DNA of 64,000 bases from Bradyrhizobium sp. AZCC 2262 (GTDB taxonomy: Bacteria > Pseudomonadota > Alphaproteobacteria > Rhizobiales > Xanthobacteraceae): NCBI RefSeq assembly GCF_036924535.1, contig NZ_JAZHRT010000001.1, forward strand, positions 3,100,001 to 3,164,000, written 5' to 3'. Below the pieces are notes generated by a model. That model had not been told where the DNA came from. It searched no databases and saw only the letters and a program-made list of their open reading frames with translations. The position numbers and the translations under genes were made by a program. Shown here piece by piece: positions 14,714-25,536 of this stretch; the stretch's first letter is position 1; the number at the start of each line of letters is the position of its first letter.

Positions 14714-16222
14714 TTACTTCCGCACGATCGAGCCAGCGCGGCCGACCAGCCGCGCCAGTTGCTTGAAGCGGCTGCCGACGCGGTCGGCGACGAGATCGAC
14801 CATGCGGTGTTCGAACACCAGCATCAGCTTGCGGCCGCGGGATCGGAAGTGCGTCGCGGGCAGAACGCCGGTGCGCGCCGCCGAAATCAGATGCGCGACG
14901 CGGAACGCGGCGCCGAGAAGGCGGGCGCGTTCATCCATCGCCGGCGGCACCAGTTCGCGGATCCGCGTCGGCGGTTCGTTTTCTTCGCTAAGGCCTGCGT
15001 AGCGGTAAAACACCGAAAGCGCGACAAAGGCGCGGCCCTGGTGGCTGATCGAACCGAAATTGCCGTTGGTGATCAGGCTCAGGGTTTCCTCGCCGCGATG
15101 ATCGGGATGCACGCGCCAGCCGATGTCGGAGAGCAGGCAGGCGGCGTGGCGCAGGCGGCGGTCTTCCGCGGTCTCGCGCAGCTTCACGACTCGCACCAGC
15201 CGATCGGTCCATGCGACCAGTTCCTCGGCGTGGCGCGCGGAGCGTGACAGCAGCCCGTTCAGGGTTTGGGCGGCGCAGATGAAGCCGTCCTTGGCGCGTT
15301 CATGCTGCGGCAGCATCTCGTAGAGCAGGCCTTCGCGGACGCCGAAGGTCGAGAACACGATCGTCTTGGGGCGGCCGACACGGATGATGTATTCAAGCAC
15401 CAGCGCCGCATAGGTCAGGAGCGGACGCCGCGCGTCGGCGACGATTTCGATGTCGGCGAGCATGTTGGCGGCTACCAGCCGGCGCAGGCGCCGGGCGAAA
15501 TCGAGCGCGTCCGCAGCCGGGATCGAATAGCCGTGCATCACCCGGAGCGGATAGCCGCTCTGGACGATGTGAATACGCGCCAGCGAGCGCCAGGTGCCGC
15601 CGACCGCGTAGAAGGTGCGGCCACTGCCGGCTTTGAGCTGGGCCACCTCGGACAGATCGCCGCTGACGATGCGTTCGGCACGCTTGAGCGATTTGTGCGA
15701 CAGGTCCTGCAACGCCAGACTTCCGAGCGGCAGCGTGACGCCGCTGCTGACGCGGCTGCCATGCACGTCGATCAGTTCGAGCGAACCGCCGCCGAGATCG
15801 CCAACGATGCCGTCAGGATTGTGGATGCCGGAGACGACGCCGAGCGCGGAAAGTTTTGCCTCGCGCGGCCCCGACAGGATTTCAATGCTGGCGCCGCAGA
15901 TGCGCTCGGCCTTGGCGATGAAGTCGGGGCCGTTCTTGGCGTCGCGGCAGGCGGCGGTGGCGATGGCGAAGACGCGCCCGACCTGCTGGATGCGGCACAG
16001 CGCCCGGAATCGCCGCAGCGCCGTCAGCGCCTTGGCAACCGCATCCTCGGCCAAAAGACCCGTGCTCTGCACCTCGCGGCCGAGTCCGCACAGCGCCTTC
16101 TCGTTGAAGATGGTGACGAGACTGCGCGCCATCGTCTCATAGACGACGAGACGAACCGAGTTCGAACCGATGTCGATAACGGCGACGCTGGAAGCGCGCT
16201 TGCGCGGTCGCTTCACAGCCAC
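14714..16222 (-). CDS. ppx: Exopolyphosphatase / Ppx-GppA phosphatase
   Basis: 502 residues of the ASKHA (actin/Hsp70-like) phosphatase family. N-terminal phosphate-1 motif VAVIDIGSNSVRLVVYE, catalytic-acid region RDAKNGPDFI, phosphate-2 motif IVGDLGGGSLELI, and a C-terminal HD-like helical domain (HAACLLSDIGWRVHPDHRG). It removes terminal phosphate from polyphosphate and may also act on pppGpp. Its start lies six bases after the ppk stop, giving a ppk-ppx operon that makes and degrades polyphosphate. Confidence 0.93.
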   Translation of the reverse strand: MAVKRPRKRASSVAVIDIGSNSVRLVVYETMARSLVTIFNEKALCGLGREVQSTGLLAEDAVAKALTALRRFRALCRIQQVGRVFAIATAACRDAKNGPDFIAKAERICGASIEILSGPREAKLSALGVVSGIHNPDGIVGDLGGGSLELIDVHGSRVSSGVTLPLGSLALQDLSHKSLKRAERIVSGDLSEVAQLKAGSGRTFYAVGGTWRSLARIHIVQSGYPLRVMHGYSIPAADALDFARRLRRLVAANMLADIEIVADARRPLLTYAALVLEYIIRVGRPKTIVFSTFGVREGLLYEMLPQHERAKDGFICAAQTLNGLLSRSARHAEELVAWTDRLVRVVKLRETAEDRRLRHAACLLSDIGWRVHPDHRGEETLSLITNGNFGSISHQGRAFVALSVFYRYAGLSEENEPPTRIRELVPPAMDERARLLGAAFRVAHLISAARTGVLPATHFRSRGRKLMLVFEHRMVDLVADRVGSRFKQLARLVGRAGSIVRK

Positions 16223-16228
16223 GGTCCC

Positions 16229-18442
16229 TTATGGCGATTGCAGGCGCTCGTTACGGCGCGTGAGGCGGCGTGGCGAAGATTCCTTGAGAGACTTTCCACG
16301 GCCTGACAGACTCGGATTCGTCATGAAATAGTTGTGCAGATTGAACGGCTCTTCGCCTTTCGCGGCCTTCATACGCGTTGACGACCCGTCGGGCAACAGC
16401 TGCCAGCTCTGCTCGGTATCCTTCAGGTTCGCAACCATGATCTGTTCGAGAACCTGCTGATGTACCGTGGGATTTTGCAGCGGACAGAGCACTTCGACGC
16501 GGCGGTCGAGGTTCCGCGGCATCATGTCGGCGGACGAGATATACACAGCCGCTTTCGCGCCGGGCAGGCCTTGCCCCATACCAAAGCAGTAGATTCGGCC
16601 GTGCTCAAGGAAGCGGCCGATGATCGATTTGACCCGGATGTTCTCGGAAAATCCGGGAATGCCCGGCCGCAGGCAGCAGATGCCGCGCACCACCAGGTCG
16701 ATCGACACGCCGGCCTGCGAGGCCTCGTACAGCGCGTCGATGACATCGGGATCGACCAGCGAGTTCATCTTCATCCAGATCGCTCCCGGCTTGCCGTGCC
16801 GGGCGTGATTGGTCTCGCCTTTGATATGTTCGATGATGCGCTTGCGCAGCGTCAGCGGCGACACCGCCATCCGCTCGATGTCGCTCGGTTCGGCATAGCC
16901 GGTGATGTAGTTGAACACCCGCGCCGCATCGCGGCCGATGATCGGGTCCGAGGTGAAGTAGGATAGGTCGGTGTAGATGCGCGCGGTGACCGGATGATAA
17001 TTGCCGGTGCCGGTATGCACATAGGTCGTGAGATTACCGCCCTCGCGCCGCACCACCATCGATAGCTTGGCGTGGGTCTTCAGTTCGAGGAAGCCGTACA
17101 CGACCTGCACGCCGGCGCGTTCGAGGTCGCGCGCCCAGCGGATGTTGGCTTCCTCGTCGAACCGCGCCTTCAGCTCGATCAGTGCGGTCACCGACTTGCC
17201 GGCCTCGGCTGCTTCGGCAAGGGTGCGCACGATCGGCGAATTGTTCGAGGTGCGGTACAGCGTCTGCTTGATGGCGACGACGTCAGGATCGCGGGCGGCC
17301 TGCTGCAGGAATTGCACGACCACGTCGAAGGATTCGTAGGGGTGATGGACGATCAGGTCCTTTTGCCGGATCGCCGCGAAGATGTCGCCGCCATGGTCGC
17401 GCACCCGTTCGGGATGGCGCGGCACATAGGGCGTGAATTCGAGGTCGGGCCGGTCGAGCCGCGTGAGCTGTGAGAGCTCGTTCATCGCCAGCACGCCGTC
17501 GACCAGAAACACCTCGTCGTCGGCGGCGGAAAGCGCCTGCTGCACGAAGGCGCGCAGCTCTTCGGGCATCTTGGCTTCCATCTCCAGCCGGATCACCGAA
17601 CCCCGTCGCCGCCGCTTCAGCGCGCTCTCGAACAGGCGGACCAGATCTTCCGCCTCTTCCTCGATTTCGAGTTCGGAGTCCCTGATGATGCGGAATGCGC
17701 CCTGGCCCTTGACGGTGTAGCCGGGGAACAGGCGGCCGATGAACAGGCCGGTGGCCTGTTCGAGCGGGATCAGATGCACCGCGCCATCCTTGGTTTGGGG
17801 CATGCGGACGAACCGGTCGATCTTGCCGGGCATGCGGATCAGGGCGTTCATCGGCTTGCCGTCGGCGACGCGCGCCAGCTGCAGCGCGATGGTGAAGCCG
17901 AGGCTAGGGATGAACGGGAACGGGTGTGCCGGATCGATCGCAAGCGGCGTCAGCAGCGGGAAGATGTTGCGGAGGAAGTGATCCTCGAGCCAGCTCCGCT
18001 CCGCCTTGGTGAAGTCGTGGCCGTCGACCAGCATGATGCCGGCATCCGACAGGTTGCTGCGCAGATCGCGCCAGATCGCCTGCTGGTCGGAGGCGAGTTC
18101 CGAGACGGTCTTGTTGATGAGCACGAGCTGCTCGGACGGCGTCATGCCGTCGGGGCTGCGTTCGGCGATGCCTTCGCGGACCTGTGCCTTGATACCGGCG
18201 ACGCGGACCATGAAGAACTCATCAAGGTTATTGGCGGAAATCGACAGGAACCGCACCCGTTCAAGCACGGGATGGCCGGGATTGACCGATTCCTCGAGCA
18301 CCCGGCGGTTGAAATGCAGCCAGGACAGTTCCCGATTGATGAATCGTTCCGGGCTCGTGGCAATAGAGGGTACAGCCTCGGGAATCAGTTCTTTTTCTTT
18401 TATTTCAATAACTTGAGCCGATTCCATAAGACTTTGATCCAT
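16229..18442 (-). CDS. ppk: Polyphosphate kinase 1
   Basis: 737 residues with the four PPK1 domains: N domain ([19 protein letters not shown]), the head, and two phospholipase-D-like C domains. The autophosphorylated His is His457 in [18 protein letters not shown], and [18 protein letters not shown] follows. It polymerises the gamma phosphate of ATP reversibly. The start could be Met1 (18442) or Met6 (18427); neither has a strong ribosome site. It is followed six bases later by ppx and preceded by hda on the same strand. Confidence 0.95.
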   Translation of the reverse strand: MDQSLMESAQVIEIKEKELIPEAVPSIATSPERFINRELSWLHFNRRVLEESVNPGHPVLERVRFLSISANNLDEFFMVRVAGIKAQVREGIAERSPDGMTPSEQLVLINKTVSELASDQQAIWRDLRSNLSDAGIMLVDGHDFTKAERSWLEDHFLRNIFPLLTPLAIDPAHPFPFIPSLGFTIALQLARVADGKPMNALIRMPGKIDRFVRMPQTKDGAVHLIPLEQATGLFIGRLFPGYTVKGQGAFRIIRDSELEIEEEAEDLVRLFESALKRRRRGSVIRLEMEAKMPEELRAFVQQALSAADDEVFLVDGVLAMNELSQLTRLDRPDLEFTPYVPRHPERVRDHGGDIFAAIRQKDLIVHHPYESFDVVVQFLQQAARDPDVVAIKQTLYRTSNNSPIVRTLAEAAEAGKSVTALIELKARFDEEANIRWARDLERAGVQVVYGFLELKTHAKLSMVVRREGGNLTTYVHTGTGNYHPVTARIYTDLSYFTSDPIIGRDAARVFNYITGYAEPSDIERMAVSPLTLRKRIIEHIKGETNHARHGKPGAIWMKMNSLVDPDVIDALYEASQAGVSIDLVVRGICCLRPGIPGFSENIRVKSIIGRFLEHGRIYCFGMGQGLPGAKAAVYISSADMMPRNLDRRVEVLCPLQNPTVHQQVLEQIMVANLKDTEQSWQLLPDGSSTRMKAAKGEEPFNLHNYFMTNPSLSGRGKSLKESSPRRLTRRNERLQSP

Positions 18443-18575
18443 CTCGGGAGAGGTGTGGGGCCAGTTTAAGGGGATGCGGCTCGCAGCATGTGATACGCCG
18501 ATGACGTTTCAATGACATTGATGTTCCGTCCACAGCGGCCGTCAAGGCGGCAGGAAGCAGCGCGCGCCTCGCCGG

Positions 18576-19253
18576 TCAGGCGTTGCGCAGCAGTTCCGCG
18601 GCCAGCGCCCGGGTCACCGGCCGGCCGAGCCGCAGCGCCTCGGCATCCAGCAGGTCGACCGCCTGGCGGGCGGCGGCATAGGAGCGCTCGATCCGGGTGG
18701 CGAGGTAGCTCACGACCGTCTCGTCAATACTCAATTGGCGGTCCGCGCAGAATTTGACGATCAGGCCGCGAAACAGCAAATCATCGGGCGGCGATAGCGA
18801 CACCACAGGAGCGGCGCGCAGCCGCGACCTGAGATCGCGCAGTTCGACCTCGAACGCGACAGGCGGAACGCGCCCCGTGATCAGGACGAAAGCTCCGTCC
18901 TCGCGTGCCAGGTTCAGGAGGTGAAACATCGCGCGTTCGTCGAAGTCACCCGGTCTCAGGTCTTCGACCACCAGTGCCCCGGTGGCGAGTGCGCCGGGGA
19001 CGGCAGCCGGGTCAAGGGCGTGCGCCGATGTCACGCGCGCGCCGGCCTGTTCGGCCCAGATCGCGGCGAGATGGCTCTTGCCGGCGCCCTCCGGTCCCAC
19101 CAGCAGCATGATTCGGTTCGGCCAATCCGGCCAGCTTTCGATCAGCGAGAGCGCGGCTTCATTGGCCGGCCCTTCGAGGAAATTGTCGCGGGTCAGGCTC
19201 TCCGCATGCGGCAGCGCAAATGCAAGCTGACGAGGTTGAACGCGGACTGCCAC
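18576..19253 (-). CDS. hdaA: HdaA/Hda, DnaA-related regulatory ATPase
   Basis: About 225 residues. It starts with a beta-clamp-binding-like segment (PRQLAFALPHAESL), then an AAA+ core with Walker A GPEGAGKSHLAAIW and a DnaA-like lid (LATRIERSYAAARQAVDLLD), but lacks the DnaA domain IV for DNA binding. Such proteins promote hydrolysis of DnaA-ATP with the sliding clamp and restrain initiation. GTG at 19253 has GGAG six bases upstream; an ATG at 19289 would add 12 residues without a good site. It follows the pgsA-like gene on the same strand. Confidence 0.85.
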   Translation of the reverse strand: MAVRVQPRQLAFALPHAESLTRDNFLEGPANEAALSLIESWPDWPNRIMLLVGPEGAGKSHLAAIWAEQAGARVTSAHALDPAAVPGALATGALVVEDLRPGDFDERAMFHLLNLAREDGAFVLITGRVPPVAFEVELRDLRSRLRAAPVVSLSPPDDLLFRGLIVKFCADRQLSIDETVVSYLATRIERSYAAARQAVDLLDAEALRLGRPVTRALAAELLRNA

Positions 19254-19298
19254 GCAAGTCTCCAGGCCGGGATTTTCAGGCAAATACATGATCTGGCG

Positions 19299-19841
19299 CT
19301 AGCGCGCTTCGATCGTACTCATGTGCCGCACCCACTCGACGAGATAGAGCGAGACGGAAACCAAAGTAAAGACCGTAACAAAACCCATCAGGATCACGTC
19401 ATACGGCGCCGGCCTGAAATTGAAACCGAGCGAGGCCAGCACCAGCGCCGCGAACGCCACCTGCGCCACCGTGTTCAGCTTCGACACCATCAGCGGTTTC
19501 ATCGGAATCGGCTTGTCGAACAGCCATGACACGATCACGGCCGTGACGATCATGATGTCGCGCGACACCACGAGGATGACGATCCAGCGCGGAACCGCGC
19601 CCCAGATTCCGAGCGCGACATAGATCGAGACCAACAGCGCCTTGTCGGCGAGCGGATCGAGCAGGGCGCCCAGTTCGCTCTGCATGTTGAAGCGCTTGGC
19701 CAGAAAGCCGTCGACGGCGTCGCTGACGCCGGCAATGACGAAGATTGCGAACGCAATCTCCATCTGGCTGGAAACGATCGCCCAGACGATGACGGGCACC
19801 AGAATGATGCGGCCCAGCGTAATGATATTCGGAATGCTCAA
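19299..19841 (-). CDS. CDP-alcohol phosphatidyltransferase (PgsA-like)
   Basis: 180 residues with four or five membrane spans. The CDP-alcohol phosphotransferase signature is complete: GVSDAVDGFLAKRF followed by LGALLDPLADK, giving the D..DG..AR-type start and the final D...D pair that bind metal and CDP-diacylglycerol. Likely product is phosphatidylglycerophosphate or cardiolipin; specificity is not decided by sequence alone. The start codon is TTG. It is in line with hda, ppk and ppx. Confidence 0.88.
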   Translation of the reverse strand: MSIPNIITLGRIILVPVIVWAIVSSQMEIAFAIFVIAGVSDAVDGFLAKRFNMQSELGALLDPLADKALLVSIYVALGIWGAVPRWIVILVVSRDIMIVTAVIVSWLFDKPIPMKPLMVSKLNTVAQVAFAALVLASLGFNFRPAPYDVILMGFVTVFTLVSVSLYLVEWVRHMSTIEAR

Positions 19842-19989
19842 CTCGGTCGCTTCCCGGCTCCCGGCCTAAATCCGGCCCCTGGCGGGTTCTGCCGGTCCTT
19901 ATCTACATAGTATATGCGCCAACCGCTTGCGAGCCATTGCAGGATCGCGGAATTCCTCGTAACCAGCCGTCATCATACTGGAATTGGGC

Positions 19990-21063
19990 ATGAATGACCG
20001 CAAAAACGGGCTCACTTACGCGGATTCGGGCGTCGATATCGATGCGGGCAACCGTCTGGTCGACCTCATCAAGCCGATGGTCCGCGCTACCGCCCGGGCG
20101 GGCGCGGACGCCGAAATCGGCGGATTCGGCGGCCTGTTCGACCTCAAGGCGGCAGGTTTCAAGGACCCCGTCCTGGTGGCGGCGACCGATGGCGTCGGGA
20201 CCAAGGTCGTGATCGCCATCGAGACCGGCCTGCATGGCGGCATCGGCATCGACCTGGTGGCGATGTCGGTCAACGACCTCGTGGTGCAGGGCGCGGAACC
20301 GCTGTTCTTTCTCGACTATTTTGCCTGCGGCAAACTCGACCCCGAAGCAACGGCGGCGATCGTGGCCGGCATTGCCGAAGGCTGCCGGGAATCCGGCTGT
20401 GCCCTGATCGGCGGCGAGACCGCGGAGATGCCCGGGCTCTACAAGGACGGCGACTACGATCTCGGGGGTTTTGCGGTGGGAGCCGCCGAGCGCGGCACGC
20501 TGCTGCCGAGCGGAGATATCGCCGTGGGCGATGCCGTGATCGGATTGGCCTCGTCGGGCGTTCATTCCAACGGCTTCTCGCTGGTCCGCAAGATCGTGGA
20601 AAACTCCGGTCTCGGCTTCGATGCGCCGGCGCCGTTCTCGCCGGTCATGACGCTGGGCGGCGCGCTGCTGGCGCCGACGCGTCTCTATGTAAAATCCTGC
20701 CTGCGCGCGATCCGCGAGACCGGGGCGGTCAAGGGACTGGCGCACATCACCGGCGGCGGCTTCACCGACAATATTCCGCGCGTGCTGCCAAAGCATCTCG
20801 GCGTCGGCATCGATCTGGCGCGGCTGCCGGTGCTGCCGGTGTTCAAGTGGCTGGCGGCGCAGGGCGGCATCGCCGAACTCGAATTGTTGCGCACCTTCAA
20901 CTGCGGCATCGGCATGATCGCCATCGTCAAGCCGGATGCGATCGAGCAGGTGACGGAAGTTTTGACCGATAGCGGCGAGACCGTCGCCCTGCTCGGCGAA
21001 GTGATCCCGGCGGCGGGTGAACATCGCGTGGTCTACAACGGTCACCTCGATCTTTCGCAATGA
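19990..21063 (+). CDS. purM: Phosphoribosylformylglycinamidine cyclo-ligase
   Basis: 357 residues of the PurM/AIR synthetase fold: [18 protein letters not shown] near the start, [27 protein letters not shown] and [17 protein letters not shown]. It closes FGAM to AIR with ATP, step five of purine synthesis. The ATG at 19990 is taken rather than the TTG at 19984. The stop overlaps the purN start by four bases, giving a classical purMN operon divergent from the pgsA-like gene. Confidence 0.97.
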   Translation: MNDRKNGLTYADSGVDIDAGNRLVDLIKPMVRATARAGADAEIGGFGGLFDLKAAGFKDPVLVAATDGVGTKVVIAIETGLHGGIGIDLVAMSVNDLVVQGAEPLFFLDYFACGKLDPEATAAIVAGIAEGCRESGCALIGGETAEMPGLYKDGDYDLGGFAVGAAERGTLLPSGDIAVGDAVIGLASSGVHSNGFSLVRKIVENSGLGFDAPAPFSPVMTLGGALLAPTRLYVKSCLRAIRETGAVKGLAHITGGGFTDNIPRVLPKHLGVGIDLARLPVLPVFKWLAAQGGIAELELLRTFNCGIGMIAIVKPDAIEQVTEVLTDSGETVALLGEVIPAAGEHRVVYNGHLDLSQ

Positions 21064-21713
21064 AGCGCCGTGTCGCCATCCTGATCTCGGGGCGCGGATC
21101 GAACATGGCCGCGCTGATCGACGCGGCGAAAGCTGCGGATTTTCCGGCCGAGATCGTCGCCGTCATTTCCAACCGGGCCGATGCGCCTGGGCTCGAGAAG
21201 GCAGCCGCGAGCGGCATCCCGACCACAGTCATCGAGAGCAAGCCGTTCGGCAAGGACCGCGCCGGCTTCGAAACCGTCCTGCAGCGCGCGCTGGAGGAAG
21301 CGAAGGTCGAACTGATCTGCCTCGGCGGCTTCATGCGGCTGTTCACTGCCGAATTCGTGCAGCGCTGGTACGGCAAGATGCTCAACATCCATCCGTCGCT
21401 GCTGCCGTCCTTTCCGGGCCTCGACCCGCATGGCCAGGCGTTGCAGGCCGGGGTGAAGATCTCGGGCGCGACGGTGCACTTCGTGATCCCCGAAACCGAC
21501 GCCGGGCCAATCATCATGCAGGGAGCGGTCACGGTGGCCGACGGCGACACGCCCGAGACGCTGTCGCAGCGCATTCTCGGCATCGAGCATCGCATCTACC
21601 CGGAGGCGCTGCGCTTGCTTGCGAGCGGCAAGCTTCGCCTCGAAGGCGACATCTGCAAGGTTGAGGGTACGGCCGACCGCGACGGCACCCTGATTTCGCC
21701 GCGGACGATCTGA
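21060..21713 (+). CDS. purN: Phosphoribosylglycinamide formyltransferase
   Basis: 217 residues. [19 protein letters not shown] binds the GAR phosphate, and the catalytic Asn/His are in [14 protein letters not shown] with the Asp in [16 protein letters not shown]. It transfers the formyl group from 10-formyl-THF to GAR, the third step of purine synthesis. It is translationally coupled to purM through ATGA. The usual length is about 200-215, so it is complete. Confidence 0.97.
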   Translation: MKRRVAILISGRGSNMAALIDAAKAADFPAEIVAVISNRADAPGLEKAAASGIPTTVIESKPFGKDRAGFETVLQRALEEAKVELICLGGFMRLFTAEFVQRWYGKMLNIHPSLLPSFPGLDPHGQALQAGVKISGATVHFVIPETDAGPIIMQGAVTVADGDTPETLSQRILGIEHRIYPEALRLLASGKLRLEGDICKVEGTADRDGTLISPRTI

Positions 21714-21776
21714 TATTATCCGCTCGTGTGCATGCACGAACGCGATAACCGCGCTCCGCAGATCCATCGAGGTTCC

Positions 21777-22508
21777 ATGATCACGCTCTACGGTTCCGGG
21801 CCCAATTTCGGCCTTCCCGACGCAAGCCCGTTCGTGACCAAGGCCGAGACCTTGTTGCGGATGTCAAAGCTCCCGTTCGAAAAGGCGTTGATGAGCTTTT
21901 CGAAGGCGCCCAAGGGCAAGATCCCCTACATCGAGGACGATGGCCAGTTGCTCGGCGACTCCACGCTGATCCGCTGGCACCTCGAAAAGAAGTACGGGAT
22001 CGATTTCGACCAGGGCCTGAGCGCCGAGCAGCTCGCCATCGCCTGGGCGTTCGAGAAAATGGCGGAGGATAATTTATACTGGGCCAGCGTCTATTTCCGC
22101 TGGATGATCGACGACAATTTCCGCAAAGGTCCGGTCAATTTCTTCAAGGGCGTGCCTGTGCCGGTTCGGCCCGTCGTGGTGTCGATGATCCGCCGGCGGC
22201 TGCGCAAGACGTTGCACGGGCAGGGGATCGGCCGCCACTCCGCCGACGAGATCACCGCGATCGGAATCCGCTCGATCGATGCGATGGCGGCCTATCTCGG
22301 CGACAAGCCGTTCTTCATGGGTAGCGTGCCCGCCGGGATCGACGCTACGATGTTTGCCTTCGCCGTCAGCGCGATTTGTCCGCTGTTCGAATCGGATCTG
22401 CAGCGGGCGGCCGCAAGCCATGCCAATTTGCGGCGGTATGTCGGCCGAATGACCGCGCGATTCTATCCGGAGCTCCAGGAGATCGCGGGCTGCGAAGCGG
22501 CGGCCTGA
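21777..22508 (+). CDS. Glutathione S-transferase family protein (FaxA/metaxin-like)
   Basis: 243 residues. The N-terminal thioredoxin-fold part starts ITLYGSGPNFGLPDASPF and carries the cis-Pro region GKIPYIEDDGQLLGDST; an all-helical C-terminal domain follows (GDKPFFMGSVPAGIDATMFA). The spacing fits the fluoroacetate-dehalogenase-associated or metaxin-like GST branch. The substrate is unknown. The start at 21777 begins directly with the first beta strand; an upstream reading from 21726 would add an unlikely tail. Confidence 0.85.
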   Translation: MITLYGSGPNFGLPDASPFVTKAETLLRMSKLPFEKALMSFSKAPKGKIPYIEDDGQLLGDSTLIRWHLEKKYGIDFDQGLSAEQLAIAWAFEKMAEDNLYWASVYFRWMIDDNFRKGPVNFFKGVPVPVRPVVVSMIRRRLRKTLHGQGIGRHSADEITAIGIRSIDAMAAYLGDKPFFMGSVPAGIDATMFAFAVSAICPLFESDLQRAAASHANLRRYVGRMTARFYPELQEIAGCEAAA

Positions 22509-22717
22509 ATTCAGGCGGGGCGCCAGCAAAATCCCCCGGCGAGGCGGGTCGGAGTGTCGTGTAAGCTGTGGCAGCCGAACAACAATGATGCGTATTCGGC
22601 AGCATGCCGGGGGGCTAAACGATTGACCCTGCCGCCGAACTGGGGGCAAATCGCTCCGGTTGATCGGGATTTGCGCATTTTTCGGGCCGACGCTTCCGCC
22701 CGTTGGGAATTAATTGC

Positions 22718-23857
22718 ATGCGCTGCTCAGGGCGGCCTTTGCGAGCATGGAAAATCGGAACCGGTCACGCGCTCGCACGGCTGGTCGCGATTGCGTTCGT
22801 TCTCGTCGGCATCATGTCCGCCGCGCAGGCGCAATCGCCGACGCCCCCTCCCATTCCGACACCCACGCCTTCGCCGACACCGAATCCGACGCCTACGGTG
22901 ATCAACTCGACGGTGTCGTCGGGCGCGGCGCTGACCAATCTCGGCAGCAGTTTTCTGGAGCGGCTGGGCAACCAGTCGAGCAACGGCTTCAATCGTCTAC
23001 AGCGCACCAATCCCGGCGGCGGCGGCGCCTCGGAGAGCACGGAACCGCCGCGTTATCGGACCTGGTTCGAAGGCTACGGCAACTATACGAAGAACGGCGC
23101 GGTCGGTGATTTCGTCGGCGATACCAGAAAGACCTGGGGCGGCGTGGCCGGGATCGGCGCGCGGGTGGCGCCGGGCATCAATATCGGCTTCTCGGTCGAC
23201 CAGAGCCGTTCCGCGATCGATATTCCGCTGGCGCTGCAATCGGCGACGATCGACCTGACCCAGATCGGTTTCACCGCTTCCGTCGACAGCGGGCCGTGGA
23301 CTTGGGCCAGCGCCGTCGTGCACGGTTTCGGCAACATCAATTCGCGCCGTGACACCGGGCTTGGAACTGCGACCGCCGGATATAATGCGCGGCTCGACGG
23401 CGTCCTGAGCGAGATCAGCTATTACTGGACCAGGGACCAGGGCCGCATCGTGCCCAAGGCGGCGTTCGAATATGTCCATGCACGGACGGGCTCGCTGCAA
23501 GAGATCGGCGGCCTCGATCCCGTGACGGCGACGGGTGCCACCGTGCAGCGCGGGCGTCTGCTGATCGGCGCGGAGATCGGCCACTACTGGATCTTCGACG
23601 GCAAGATTTTAGACCTGTCGGGCTACGGCAAGTTCGTCGACAATCTCGTGCAGAATTTCTCCGACATCACCGTCAGCCAGGGCGTGCAGAGCATTACGCT
23701 CCAGGGTATCGGCGAAAGCCGGTACGGCGCCGACGCCGGCGCCTCGGCGTCGCTGAGCCTGACCAACACCGCGCGGCTCTACGTCAACTACGACGCAAAA
23801 CTCCGCGCCGCGATGCAGTCGCATCAGGGAACGGTTGGCATGGAATTGAAGTGGTAG
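22718..23857 (+). CDS. Autotransporter-type outer-membrane beta-barrel protein
   Basis: About 379 residues. A signal peptide (LVAIAFVLVGIMSAAQAQ) is followed by a Pro/Thr repeat (TPPPIPTPTPSPTPNPTPT), a Gly/Ser/Asn stretch, and a C-terminal region of alternating polar and aromatic/hydrophobic strands from about residue 115 (YRTWFEGYGNYTKNGAVGD). It ends in W (GMELKW), the usual terminal aromatic residue for barrel assembly. There is no long passenger, so this is a short barrel-only member. No clear ribosome site marks the start; ATG 22718 is the only one that keeps the signal peptide. Confidence 0.75.
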   Translation: MRCSGRPLRAWKIGTGHALARLVAIAFVLVGIMSAAQAQSPTPPPIPTPTPSPTPNPTPTVINSTVSSGAALTNLGSSFLERLGNQSSNGFNRLQRTNPGGGGASESTEPPRYRTWFEGYGNYTKNGAVGDFVGDTRKTWGGVAGIGARVAPGINIGFSVDQSRSAIDIPLALQSATIDLTQIGFTASVDSGPWTWASAVVHGFGNINSRRDTGLGTATAGYNARLDGVLSEISYYWTRDQGRIVPKAAFEYVHARTGSLQEIGGLDPVTATGATVQRGRLLIGAEIGHYWIFDGKILDLSGYGKFVDNLVQNFSDITVSQGVQSITLQGIGESRYGADAGASASLSLTNTARLYVNYDAKLRAAMQSHQGTVGMELKW

Positions 23858-23957
23858 CTGAAATCCGGCTTGGCTAGTTCGCTATCGTTCCGGACGCGGT
23901 CCAGCGTTGCCCCGGGCCTCCTCGGCGCAATCGGATGGCCTCGCCCGACCGTCTCAT

Positions 23958-24164
23958 TCAACTATTGCTCTTGCCTCGTCCCTTGGGTTCCGTGCCGAAA
24001 CGGCGGTCGGCTTCCTGGACAACCTCGCGCAGCGACTTTATGCCCCACAGCACGCTGCGGTCCGTGCCTTCCTCGGGCGTCGCGGCTGGACGGCGCGAGA
24101 AGCTCAGGTGTGGAAGATCTGCGACATATTCCAACAGCTTTTCCTTCGGTGTCCTATCTTTCAT
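23958..24164 (-). CDS. Small protein, fourth gene of the KAP-like NTPase operon
   Basis: 68 residues beginning MKDRTPKEKLLEYVADL, mostly helical, with a basic tail (RRFGTEPKGRGKSNS). Its ATG lies inside the last codons of the preceding 460-residue gene, overlapping by 11 bases in another frame, with AGGA about ten bases upstream; this suggests coupled translation. No known family was recognised. It may be an accessory or inhibitory partner. Its reality rests on context and amino-acid composition. Confidence 0.5.
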   Translation of the reverse strand: MKDRTPKEKLLEYVADLPHLSFSRRPAATPEEGTDRSVLWGIKSLREVVQEADRRFGTEPKGRGKSNS

Positions 24165-25536
24165 CGATAACCATCCTGAAGGCTCCGAGATCTTTAAGCC
24201 GTCTTACGCCCTCATCATACTCTTCGATCCGGGCTTCGCGAAGGAATAAATAGGGTCCCGGGTCGTCGCGCTCCAGTGGCTCGGTGTCTTCGCTTAGGAT
24301 GACAAGTATACCTTTTTGTGCAGGTGGCGCGTCCTGGACCAGGCGTGAGACCCAGTCGGGGTCGGGGGTGACAACGGCGAACCCGCGTAATGTATCCGCG
24401 AGGAGGGGGTTACCGAACGCCTGTTGGCGTAGACCAGCCAGAAAAGCCCACGGCCGCGCGGATCGAATGCCGGCTAGGGCGAGTTCGCTCCAATCGAGCG
24501 GTTCGATCCGCTCCGGACTTGCGCGCATAGCGCGGCTTGGCATCTTGTCGGCGGCTGCAAGAACAAGGTCGTCGTACACAACGGATGTGTCGGGTACGGT
24601 AACGTGTTTAATGAACTGCCCGATCTGGCCTTCCCAGCGGCGCCATGCGTCGTCGACGAGAAGATTGGTATCCCGTCGGGTAGGTTGATCCTTGGGCTTC
24701 GCAAGCCATTGCCGCCACGCTCGCATGCCTTCGGTATCGCCTGTCGGCGCCGGTGGTGGCGGGGTAATCACGCCAAGTTGGCCCTCCACCACGGCGTCGA
24801 GCGTCATGCGGTCGGTTCCCATCGCGAGTGATTCGAAATCAAGGAAGCGCGCCATCGCACGGAGGATACTGGGAAGGTCACTCTGCTGCGCTAGTCCAGC
24901 GTCCCGGGCCACATCCAAGGCGAGGTCGATGGCCCATCCAAGGGCGGTCCCACGCGCTGCGAATGCTTCCGTGAGGTTGCGGAGCACGATTAGGTCGGAC
25001 GATGTTCTGCTTTCTGATTGCTGCGGACCCCGGAGCCGCCCGATCACCCGTACAGCCTCGCTTTGCGATAGCCCAGGCGGCAGCAGTCCGATCCCGGATA
25101 GATCACTGAACGTTAGCCCGAGCTGATTCATCGCGCCAACGACCTCGCGCCCGAAATCTACGAGGGCATTAATATCCGTAACCGTCGGGGTGATTTCACG
25201 AAGCGGCACGGTCGTCTTGGTTAAGGGAGGCGGTGAGGCGAGTTCGTTGCCATCGTAATCGCAGCGGAAGAAATACGTCTGCGAGTCGGTGGAGGGCTTG
25301 CGGAGAAGGGCGATCGGTGTGGTGCCGCTTGCTAGCTTGGCAAGCGCCAACTCATCCATTCCCCGCCCCTGCTTCTCGATCGCATCGTGCAGAGCCTGGA
25401 AGTCGCACAGGAACTCGCGCAGGCGCGCGAGTGCGCCGGTGAGCTCTGCGACGTTTGCTTCCATTACCGTCTTCTCCAGCTCCGCGATCGCCTCTTCGTC
25501 ACCGAGATCGTCCGTGTCCTTTCCGCGGCGCTTCAC
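24154..25536 (-). CDS. Protein of unknown fold in the KAP-like NTPase operon
   Basis: 460 residues; I recognise no domain. The N-terminal 60 residues look coiled-coil (EEAIAELEKTVMEANVAEL, then LTGALARLREFL). The middle is largely helical with a Pro-rich break (ITPPPPAPTGD), and the C-terminus alternates strand and helix (GILVILSEDTEPLERDD, PYLFLREARIEEY). No signal or membrane span is seen. GTG start overlaps the NTPase stop (GTGA). Codons such as ATA, CTT and CTA appear together near 24294-24315, unusual beside its GC-rich neighbours. Probably an effector or sensor working with the NTPase. Confidence 0.8.
   Translation of the reverse strand: MKRRGKDTDDLGDEEAIAELEKTVMEANVAELTGALARLREFLCDFQALHDAIEKQGRGMDELALAKLASGTTPIALLRKPSTDSQTYFFRCDYDGNELASPPPLTKTTVPLREITPTVTDINALVDFGREVVGAMNQLGLTFSDLSGIGLLPPGLSQSEAVRVIGRLRGPQQSESRTSSDLIVLRNLTEAFAARGTALGWAIDLALDVARDAGLAQQSDLPSILRAMARFLDFESLAMGTDRMTLDAVVEGQLGVITPPPPAPTGDTEGMRAWRQWLAKPKDQPTRRDTNLLVDDAWRRWEGQIGQFIKHVTVPDTSVVYDDLVLAAADKMPSRAMRASPERIEPLDWSELALAGIRSARPWAFLAGLRQQAFGNPLLADTLRGFAVVTPDPDWVSRLVQDAPPAQKGILVILSEDTEPLERDDPGPYLFLREARIEEYDEGVRRLKDLGAFRMVIDER

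Noticed and set aside
15266..16306. Rightward frame opposite ppx
   Set aside because: Shadow frame; ppx motifs are clear on the other strand.
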